DNA of 16,555 bases, taken from NCBI GenBank assembly GCA_030018795.1, contig JASEHA010000020.1, positions 1 through 16,555 on the forward strand. The letters run 5' to 3'. Under the pieces are notes generated by a model, which did no database searches, was not told where the DNA came from, and saw only the letters and a list, made by a program, of their open reading frames with translations. Shown here one piece after another: positions 6,824-15,200 of this stretch; position 1 is the stretch's first letter; every line of letters begins with the position of its first letter. Source of the DNA: a bacterium. Lineage in GTDB: Bacteria; UBA9089; CG2-30-40-21. A program made the position numbers and the translations under genes.

Positions 6824-8416
6824 ATGTCCTATCTGACTACATTCAACTCATCCACCCTTCCAGAGGTTCATACCGATACCCTGATTATTGGGATGGGAAT
6901 AGCCGGGCTTAGTGCCGGAATTAAGGCAGCTAATTATGGGAAGGTATTGATCATTACCAAAGATTCCTTTCATGAAAGCAATACAGAGTATGCACAGGGT
7001 GGGATAGCAGTTGTTCTCTCAAGTAAGGACAGTTTTGAAAAACATATGGCTGATACACTGGCCACAGGCTGCGGCGTGTGCAATGATGAAAATGTCAGGA
7101 TACTTGTTGAAGAAGGCACACAAAGGGTGCAGGAATTGCTGGAATGGGGTGTCAAGTTTGACAAACAAGATGGGAAAATAGCCTTTGGTCAGGAGGGTGG
7201 ACATGGTCTCAAAAGGATTATTCATGCCAAAGGGGATGCAACAGGGAAAGAGATATTAAGGGTATTATTGAATAAGGCAAAGGCAACCCCAAATATTACC
7301 CTGATAAAGGATACCTTTACCATTGATCTGCTATCTAATGAGGGAATGTGTTTGGGGGCAATTGTTCATTCACCGAATAAGGGTAATATGGTTATTTTTG
7401 CGGCTAACACCATCCTGGCTACAGGTGGAATAGGACAAATGTATCGGGAAACAACTAATTCTACGATTGCTACTGGTGATGGAATGGCTATGGCTTATCG
7501 GGCTGGAGCAATATTAAGCGATATGGAATTTGTACAGTTTCACCCAACAACCCTGTATGTAGCTGGTGCCTCTCGATTTCTGATATCTGAGGCGGTTCGC
7601 GGGGATGGTGGAATATTAAGGAATAAAAATGGTGAAAGATTTATGTTTAAGTATCACCCTTGCGGTGAATTGGCTCCAAGGGACATTGTTTCCAGAGGGA
7701 TATTGACCGAGCTTAAGGAGACAAAATCTGTTTTTGTCTGGCTGGATGTTACTCATCTGGATTTTGAATACCTCAGGAAAAGATTTCCAAACATTGTTAA
7801 GATGTGCCTTGGGTTTGGCATTGACGTTAAAACAAAATGGATTCCAGTAATGCCCACAGTCCATTATATGATTGGTGGAGTAAAAACAGATGAATATGGT
7901 CAGACAAATATCCATGGACTCTATGCCTGCGGCGAGGCAGCCTGTACAGGTGTCCATGGGGCTAATCGATTGGCCAGCAATTCCCTGCTTGAAGGATTGG
8001 TCTTTGGCTACCGAACAGGTGAATATATTGGGCATGGTTCCATGCTGCTCCAAAAGCAGGCCATCTCAAACAAGGTAATAGAGGATAATATTCATAAAAG
8101 AATAAATATTACAGATGTCAGAAACTCTCTAAAAAGTCTAATGTTAAGGAATATTGGGATTGAGCGGGATCAAAAGAGATTGTTTGAGGCTAAAAAGAGT
8201 ATTGATTTTTGGGCATCATATGTGCTGAACAGGGAATTTTTATCCCCTGCCGGCTGGGAACTGCAAAATATGCTTACCATTGCCAGCCTGATACAAAGGG
8301 CAGCAGAGATGAGACAAGAAAGCCGTGGTGTTCATTTTCGTACAGATTATCCGTATCAGGATGATGCTATCTGGAAAAGGCATATTGAGCTGTTGTGTAA
8401 GGCAGATTTTTTGTAA
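6824..8416 (+). CDS. nadB: L-aspartate oxidase
   Basis: Cytosolic flavoenzyme oxidising L-aspartate to iminoaspartate, which quinolinate synthase NadA then condenses with dihydroxyacetone phosphate in de novo NAD synthesis. At 530 residues it has the usual family length. The FAD-binding GMGIAG is at 23-28, and SNTEYAQGGIAV follows. The active-site segment QEGGHGLKRIIHAKGDATG (123-141) contains E124, equivalent to E. coli E121. FVQFHPTTL gives H240 and ELAPRDIVSRGI gives R286, the likely equivalents of E. coli H244 and R290. GEAACTGVHGANRLASNSLL is the flavin-site block near the end of the catalytic part, and a helical C-terminal domain follows. The start is supported by AAGGA at 6812-6816, 7 nt upstream. 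nadA and nadC are not adjacent, so the gene stands alone here between an R-M cassette and a repeat field. Confidence 0.96.
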   Translation: MSYLTTFNSSTLPEVHTDTLIIGMGIAGLSAGIKAANYGKVLIITKDSFHESNTEYAQGGIAVVLSSKDSFEKHMADTLATGCGVCNDENVRILVEEGTQRVQELLEWGVKFDKQDGKIAFGQEGGHGLKRIIHAKGDATGKEILRVLLNKAKATPNITLIKDTFTIDLLSNEGMCLGAIVHSPNKGNMVIFAANTILATGGIGQMYRETTNSTIATGDGMAMAYRAGAILSDMEFVQFHPTTLYVAGASRFLISEAVRGDGGILRNKNGERFMFKYHPCGELAPRDIVSRGILTELKETKSVFVWLDVTHLDFEYLRKRFPNIVKMCLGFGIDVKTKWIPVMPTVHYMIGGVKTDEYGQTNIHGLYACGEAACTGVHGANRLASNSLLEGLVFGYRTGEYIGHGSMLLQKQAISNKVIEDNIHKRINITDVRNSLKSLMLRNIGIERDQKRLFEAKKSIDFWASYVLNREFLSPAGWELQNMLTIASLIQRAAEMRQESRGVHFRTDYPYQDDAIWKRHIELLCKADFL

Positions 8417-8456
8417 CCATTGGCACTTTAGCAATAAAACAGTGTTGTTGTATCTC

Positions 8457-8471
8457 CTGCTTGTCAAGCAG
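8457..8471. repeat. Short palindrome at the left edge of the 139-bp element
   Basis: CTGCTTG-T-CAAGCAG is a perfect 7+1+7 palindrome. It overlaps the first bases of the element's left inverted repeat, which makes the exact left border ambiguous. Confidence 0.5.
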
Positions 8472-8606
8472 CAATTCTCATTATGAAATTTTTAGCTTTC
8501 GTAGCCCAGGATTCTATCCTGGTATATCTAATGCCAACATAGAATGTTGGGCTACCTTGAAGCAACATATCCTTGTGGTAAAAAATTTCATAATGAGAAT
8601 TGCTGC
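8468..8606. mobile_element. 139-bp MITE-like element with perfect 26-bp terminal inverted repeats
   Basis: The left end 8468-8493 (beginning GCAGCAATTCTCATTATG) is the exact reverse complement of 8581-8606. TGTCAAG occurs at 8462-8468 and 8608-8614, close to a target duplication, though offset by one or two bases. Inside lie two GTAG-headed hairpins facing each other. No transposase gene is present, so movement would need one elsewhere. A separate 12-bp end sequence occurs at 9051-9062. Confidence 0.65.
8501..8555. repeat. Inverted pair of GTAG-headed REP-like hairpins inside the 139-bp element
   Basis: On the plus strand GTAGC leads into CCAGGAT-TCT-ATCCTGG (8506-8522). On the minus strand GTAGC leads into CCAACAT-TCT-ATGTTGG (8550-8534). 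Head, loop and most stem bases are shared, while two stem positions differ with compensating changes on the other arm. The outer GTAGCCCA/TGGGCTAC arms (8501-8508, 8548-8555) can also pair. A GTAG head followed by a short palindrome is the layout of REP elements used by RAYT (TnpA-REP) enzymes. Confidence 0.65.
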
Positions 8607-8620
8607 CTGTCAAGATAGCT

Positions 8621-8670
8621 GGAAGTTTGACTTGCTTTAGTATCACAAGCATCCTGCTTGTGGTTTTACT
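8621..8670 (+). repeat. Dispersed repeat R1, copy 2
   Basis: Matches 1-51 (see that entry). The hairpin is CACAAGCA at 8644-8651, centre TCC, TGCTTGTG at 8655-8662. It begins 14 bp after the 139-bp element. Confidence 0.8.
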
Positions 8671-8685
8671 TGCCACTTTCCTTAA

Positions 8686-8704
8686 ACTCGATGTTCAAGT
8701 TTTT
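8686..8704 (-). repeat. 19-bp dispersed repeat R2, inverted copy
   Basis: Exact reverse complement of 8907-8925. The two form perfect inverted ends of a 240-bp segment (8686-8925) that encloses the BIME-like element. On the minus strand it would encode AKKLEHRV followed by a stop, so it could be the relic of a gene end, but no gene is recognisable. Confidence 0.75.
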
Positions 8705-8781
8705 TAGCCAGAGCAATTAGATTGACCATGACAAACCCTGCCACCTTACACCCTGTGGATAAGTCTGCCAGAAATTTCAGA

Positions 8782-8869
8782 TGTAGGATGGGTGCTAACC
8801 CATCTATTCCATCAACGCAAGACCACAGGGAGGAATAGATGGGTTTCGCTTTGCTTCACCCATCCTACA
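8782..8869. repeat. BIME-like element: two inverted REP sequences
   Basis: Nested perfect arms: TGTAGGATGGGTG (8782-8794) pairs with 8857-8869, and ACCCATCTATTCC (8798-8810) pairs with 8832-8844. The loop is 21 nt. Read from each end, the strand starts GTAGGATGGGT and then forms a small hairpin with ACCCATC, the classic REP layout with a GTAG head. Elements of this GTAGGATGGGT...ACCCATC type are widespread in bacteria and are linked to RAYT transposases. No such gene lies in the window. Confidence 0.75.
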
Positions 8870-8906
8870 GGAAGATTGCATTTTAGGCTGATACCTGAAC
8901 GATTAC

Positions 8907-8925
8907 AAAAACTTGAACATCGAGT
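8907..8925 (+). repeat. 19-bp dispersed repeat R2, copy 3
   Basis: Exact AAAAACTTGAACATCGAGT, same orientation as 77-95 and inverted relative to 8686-8704. Just upstream, GGAAGATTG at 8870-8878 also matches positions 1-9. Confidence 0.8.
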
Positions 8926-8981
8926 ATTAGCAAATCACTACTGTCATGTCAACCTTAATCTGTCGCATAAAGGCATACATT

Positions 8982-9028
8982 AGAACACCAGTCACCAGAG
9001 TATTAGTTAAATTCTTTACTGGTGTTCT
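8982..9028. terminator. 11-bp inverted repeat, possible weak terminator
   Basis: AGAACACCAGT (8982-8992) and ACTGGTGTTCT (9018-9028) pair perfectly around a 25-nt loop and are followed by TTGTATTCT on the plus strand. The distance from nadB (about 570 bp) and the long loop argue against a simple terminator. The flank resembles the common intergenic ACCACAGAGAA-type repeat read on the minus strand. Confidence 0.3.
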
Positions 9029-9050
9029 TTGTATTCTCTGTGGTTAAAAC

Positions 9051-9062
9051 GAGAATTGCTGC
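9051..9062. repeat. Solitary 12-bp end of the 139-bp element
   Basis: GAGAATTGCTGC is identical to the right terminus 8595-8606, with no partner arm nearby. It may be a remnant of a second copy, or a preferred site. Confidence 0.5.
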
Positions 9063-9119
9063 ACAGACTATCTTATCTTTCGTCATTTTCTCAAAATATC
9101 TTTAATCTTTTCATAATCA

Positions 9120-9148
9120 TTCAGGCTTGGTAAGCTGAAAAGCCTGAA
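9120..9148 (-). terminator. 9-bp stem hairpin downstream of the giant gene
   Basis: TTCAGGCTT (9120-9128) and AAGCCTGAA (9140-9148) pair around an 11-nt loop, 69 bp past the giant gene's stop on the minus strand. No T-run follows in that direction, so it is at best a weak or factor-assisted terminator. Confidence 0.3.
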
Positions 9149-9217
9149 AGACTATTAGGTTCTGGTTTTTTCTTACTTAACAGCCTACAGCCTATCCATC
9201 CTTATCTTCACCAGTCC

Positions 9218-12200
9218 TTATTTCACTACCCCTATCCTTCCAATTCTTATCTCATCCATATAGCTGACAATATAGAAATATACACCAGAAGCAAGGGTTT
9301 GTCCATCATTATTTTGCGGCTTCCACAAATATTTTTTGTCATTAACCTCACCTGCATCCAGCACCTTTTCAAACACATTTTCCCCTGCAATATTATACAC
9401 CTTAAGCCTTGCTCCTTCTACTACACCAAGAAAGGTTACATAATTATCCTCTGGCTTCCATGGGTTAGGAAAGACATATACCTTCTCAGACAGTCCAGTG
9501 ATGATTTGCGGCATAACAGCAGCCTTTGATGATTTCACGGTATTCCCTTCTACACATACCTTAAACATTAAGGCACCGGTCCACGGCATTGCGTTGCACA
9601 CATTATACCTCTTTCGTGTCTCAGTAGATATTAAATCAATACCATCAAACCATGTACTTGAACTGCCAGATTGCCCTGAATCATAGATTAAATCTTGTGT
9701 AGGTAAAATAGTCATACTTCCTACCTTCAGCCAATCAATTACAAGATTTCGACCTGTGTGTTCCCACCTATTGGTAAAGCATATACTTATTGTATGCGTT
9801 CCAGGTGTAAGGCTATATCTCACAGGGCATTCTATCCATTCCTCTCCAATCTCTCCCCTCTCTGCCCTTTTTCCATCAATCCACACCTCCATTATGGGAT
9901 AATTCCCTGCCCCGTGTGTCCCCCTCACCCTTACCTTATGGGAAAAGGTTGATGGTGTTACCACTGCCCTTAATTGTGTAGTATATGAACCCCAGCTCAG
10001 GCTAATTGTTCCTTCCTTATATTCTTCCCCACCATAAAACACAACCTGTTTCCCGCTTGTTCCACTCAACATTCCAATCCCTCCATCCAAACCCCATGTT
10101 ACTGTCCCTAAATCCATACCCCCAATTATCCTGTACTCCATAGGATAACCCTCATAATCAGGCATTTGATAGTAGACACATGCATTCAGGGTAATACTCC
10201 CATTTGGCACCACTGCTACCTCTGGCTCTACTATCCCTATCCGGCTAACCCTGGGCATATTCTCCATAATATCTGCTGGTGACCAATCCACCTGATCCTC
10301 ATCTATATTTGGGGTATGAGTAATATTCTCTGGACACTTCCCATCAGCTCTAATCATCCATAAATCCCATGATCCTGCAGCATCCTGCTGTGGATAGACC
10401 AAGCTTTGCCCATCTGATAACCATGCAAATGGTCCGCCTGCCTTATTAGTCATGGTAACACGACGAATATTTGATCTATCCTTGATATCCATGATATAGA
10501 TATCACCATCATTAAGGTATGCCATCCATACCCCATCTGGCGAGATCGATGGATATGGATTATTCTTAATCGATGAAACCAATACTACAGAATTGTTCTT
10601 TTCTTTATCCCAACAATATATCGCTTTATCATCAGGCTTATACCCAAATATCCTGCCAGAATTATCCATTGCAGGATAATGGTAACCACAATAATCGTAA
10701 TTACCATACCTGCTGCTTTGACGGTAAAGATTAACATCCTGCTGATTAAATTTTGTGTAATAATATTTATTATCACTATTCAAAAATAGACTTGGCTCCA
10801 AAGGGGTATATGCCTGCATTGAATACCACCATCCATCCCCTTCCATCACACCCCTTAGTTCCCAGGGAGCAAATGTCCACCCACGTATTGTTCTTCTCTG
10901 TGGACCTGTCCCCTCCCAATACCAGTATGCAGGCAGCTTAATCCTTTCAACCCCCTCCTGTAAATCACACATAAATAATGACCTCTGCTTCTCACTGTAT
11001 CCTTGTTTCCCATATGCAAGGTATCTTCCCTCTCGTGATATCTTCGGATAGGTGCATGTCTTATCTCTGGAAATCTCACGCAATATCTTCCCATCCCATG
11101 ACATCAGCCATATCTCCTTATCCCGTCTCATAGCAAATGTTCCGCTTAATGTCCCATAATTATATTCAATAATCTTTATCTGCGCAGTAGTGCTCAAGCT
11201 CCCCCATCTTACGGTTATACTTGTTGTCCCTGTCCTTGTCCCTGCCTGAAATATAGCCATAGTATCATTAGTAGTAAGGCTTCCCATCCCCTCATCTGTT
11301 TCCCACTTAAAGCCTGGTGATGGCAAAAGATAATTGTCCCTATCATACGCACCAACATTAAACATCCACCTTATTTCCTGCCCAATCGTAACAGTTGCCG
11401 GGCTAATACTAATATGATCAATAAAGGATGCTGTATCTGGTAATGGCTCTCTCAGCCATGGTTCAAAAACCATCCTTGTTTTTTTCCCCCACCACCAGAG
11501 ATCCTTTTCAAAGGTTGGTGTCATTGTTCCCCACCAGTTATGTGCAGCCATAACTATACTTCCACTTCCATCATATCCTGTAAATATTCCGCTTCTACCA
11601 TTGTTATAGATGTTATTAGACGTCAGAGTGCCATACAGCCTTCCCGTAGAACTAATCCCCTCCCAGCCATTCTTTGTCACAGTACACCCATCCATTACCA
11701 ATTTATTCTTGTCATCAGGCGAGGCAAAACCCCAGTTACAATAGCTATATTCTATACAATTTCTCACCCCTGCTTCTGAATTGTATTTTATCTCTGAGTT
11801 TTTTATCACCACATCTGCATATCGTTTATTTCCTGAATCCTCATTCTCCAATCTCAAACCACTTATCCCATATCGTATGAAACAATTGGTCAATGTCCCC
11901 CTGCCGCCAACAAACACAATCCCTCCGCAACTGCCTGGATATGGACTTTTGTCCTTAAATCCCTCAAGATTTATGATCTTGCTGCCTGCACTATCATCAT
12001 ACATAGAGGTAAACACAATCGGTTCATCCTTTGTACCATTTGCCACCATATTTCCATTAATCAAAAGACGTGCCTTGTAGTAACTCATATCCATAAACTT
12101 TACCACCACCCCGGGCTCTATGACAAGGGTTTTTCCCTTATCAACCGTCACCCCATGGAACATTACAAAATATGGCAGATCTTCCTTTTTCCATATTGTA

Positions 12201-15200
12201 TCCCTATCAATCCTATTTAAATCTGTCCCCAATATTCCTATTGCTTGATAGCCGTTCCCTTTTACTATATTCCCCTGATATATAAATCTGCCAGTATGTG
12301 GATGACAGTATGCGCATCCACCATTATCTTCTATGGTATTTCCAATAATTACAGGACATGACTGGCTATCAAGTCCCCATATCCCATGGTAGACCCCATT
12401 ACCCTTATTCTGGCTGATGATATTGTTTTCAATCCTGGGACATGCCGCCTTAAGTGTTATGGCCGCGGCATGGTCTGATGCAACATTATGGGATATAGTA
12501 TTATTTTTAATCACAGGCGAAGCGTTCTCCACAGATATTGCACAGCCTGCATTCTTTGTAAAGCTGCAATCCTCAATTACCGGGCTATTTGGAGACCATA
12601 ATCTAATCCCATCCCCATATTTTACCACACAATGCTTAAACACACCTCTACCTATACCATAAAACCCAATTACAATCCCCTCACCTGGTTTTGGCTCTGG
12701 TTTATTATCATCATAGTACTCATCATCATTAACTGAAGTAAAGATAATGGGTAACTCTGCTGTCCCCTCTGCCTCAAGCCTTCCATGGATATCAAGCCCG
12801 GTTGCAGGACTGCTCTTTTTTGTCTTTACTATCACCCCAGGCTCTATCCTTAAGGTTGACCCGGCAGACACTTCAAACCAGCTCTCAATCAGATATGGCA
12901 GGTCCTGCTTATACCATGTCGAAAGCGGCACATGCATCTTACCCATAATAGGTGGGGTAGTCCCTCCTCCATAAGGGATTGGATTCCTTATATCTCCTAC
13001 CATAATCGCTGTGTTTGCATTTTCTATATAGGTGTTTGTCTTACACCTTACACTTGAATCAGCATCCTGATAAAAGGGAACCCTATTCTTACTGAATATA
13101 TTATTATAAATCATTGGAGGATGTTGACAATTCCTTAAGATTATTCCAGCACTACGCATATTCTCTATCCTGTTGTTGGTTATCACCAACCCTTCTTGTG
13201 AATTCTTTAACATTATCCCTGAGCGAGACCCAAAACTTCCATGCACAGAATAGGTACCCTTAAACACACATCCCTCTATCCTTGGTCCAGAATTCTCAAT
13301 CACTATCATCCCTGTTTCATTCAACAGCTTGCCCATGGTTCCCCCATATCCTCCTCCTGCAGGACCATATTGGTTCTCTTCTATGTAACCTCCACCATCA
13401 AAGGTACAATCCTTAATAATACTCCCTGATGCCTCTTCACCTGCAAGGATAATACTGTTCCACGGCCAGCAACCTTCTCCCCTTGACCTGAATGTAACCC
13501 CATCTGCATACAGCCTACCCCCTATCCATATCTTTCCGCTATTACGATATTCATCACCTGATTCATACCTGAGCTGCCCAAGTATGAATACTACCCCTTT
13601 TTCTATCCTCAGGCTGCATCCTTGTGGCATTGATACTCGATGAATAAAGTATGGCATACCAGCATCCCTTAATACACCAGTCTCAGGCAGTCCAATCTGC
13701 CCATTCATAATAGCAACCCCTTTACCCTCGTCAATGATATTGTTGCTGTACCATGGGAATGATGTCCCATCCTGACAAAACGGGAATATCCCAGCACTAA
13801 CCTTATTTTTCGTAATTGTTCCTGTTACGCCACATCTGGATATAATCCCATATCCATCTATTCCACTGATACTGTTTCCCTCTATCAATATATCCCTCGA
13901 ATCCTCTATAACTACCCCTTCTTTCCTTGGCCCGCTAATCTCATTTGCTCTTAATATACAGCCTGTCGCACCCTTTAGCTGTATCCCTATCCCGGCACTT
14001 TCGTATATCCTGCATTTTTCCATGCTTACATCAGAGCTTTTAATCAATACCTGCGGCTCAATCTGCAGATTGTCCATGCGATAGCTTCCAACCTTCCGTC
14101 CACCATGCAGCATATCGCAATACCTTAAAACCCCTGAAGAACTGCTATCAAACTCTAAATGCTTCCATATCCCTTCATAAACACCAAGCTCTACATTTAT
14201 CTTTTTCCCGGATGTAAATACAATCCTTTCCGTTTCTGTCCCCTCTGCTTCAAGCCTTCCTTTAACCGTAAATGTCCGACGATTATATGCCTCTTTTCGT
14301 TCCCCTTTATACCCCTTTAGCACCTCATTTAGCAGTATGACTATTCCCTGTATCCATGGATCATCCTTATAGTCCTCAGGATCAAGATCGTCATAGTATT
14401 CCTTTTTATCCCCACGCATAAATGCTACCGTAACACCGGGTTCTATCCTCAGTGTTCTGTCCCTGTCTACAGTAATATCGCCAGTAACTATATATGGTGA
14501 AAGCCTCTTAAACCACACACCCTCACAAGCCCCGAAAACTTCAACCGGTCCCTTCTCAACGATAACCACCTCTGCAGCAGCACTCATTGACCCATACCCA
14601 ACGGTAATGGTTACTGTGCCGCATGTATTGCCGCTGATAAAGGTTGCACTTGTTCCCATGCCTGCAGTCAGGCTGCCAAACCCGGGTGTAATCTGCCACT
14701 CAGGAGGCTGGCTAATGGATGTCTTACTCCCCTTTTCATCGTATGCCTGCAGCTCAAACATTGCTGTCCCGCCTACTGGCATAACTATCTTTGCTGGTCT
14801 AATGGATAGACGACAGGCAGTTCCCGGAGCTGAAGGCTGAAGACTGGAGGCTGAAGTGGTTCCAGATGTACCTGCACCGCCACCCTGTCCGGTCATCTCA
14901 TCCCCAAAAAATTCCTGCCTTATCGACTCTGTTGTCCTTGCCCCAAATTGCAAATCAATCTCATCCAGCAGGTCAAGCACCGTGCATCCTGAGTGAGTAA
15001 GTGTCATTGCTGGATGATACAATGCCTGCCATATCTGCTGCATTGGCAGTCGAAATAAAGCCTGAGCCACAGCAATACTGCTGTTTACACCACGATGGGT
15101 GGAGCTGCCCAATTGCACAATCTCATCACTGCCAGGCACACCTGCGGTATCTGCACCCCTTACACCAGATGAATACCTCATGCAGAATCCATTCACAAAC

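Larger units (their letters stand above)
8417..9217. other. 800-bp gene-free, repeat-dense intergenic region
   Basis: No convincing gene on either strand. Short frames here run through inverted repeats and are shadows of them. The region holds, in order, a palindrome at 8457-8471, the 139-bp inverted-repeat element, repeat R1 copy 2, inverted R2, a BIME-like REP pair, a second R2, an 11-bp-stem hairpin, a lone end of the 139-bp element at 9051-9062, and a 9-bp-stem hairpin at 9120-9148. It separates convergent genes (nadB plus strand, giant gene minus strand). Confidence 0.75.

Noticed and set aside
8464..8676. 70-codon frame on the minus strand
   Set aside because: It runs straight through the 26-bp inverted repeats and the REP hairpins, so the reading frame is a by-product of palindromes.
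8792..8983. 63-codon frame on the plus strand
   Set aside because: It begins inside the REP arm and crosses repeat R2. It has no ribosome site and no protein-like composition.
8457..9062. CRISPR array or integron attC sites
   Set aside because: Repeats are inverted, of different families and unevenly spaced. No regular spacer unit, Cas gene or integrase is present.
9063..9119. Short minus-strand reading LNDYEKIKDILRK before a stop
   Set aside because: Only about 20 codons before an upstream in-frame stop. It could be a gene-end relic but cannot be supported.
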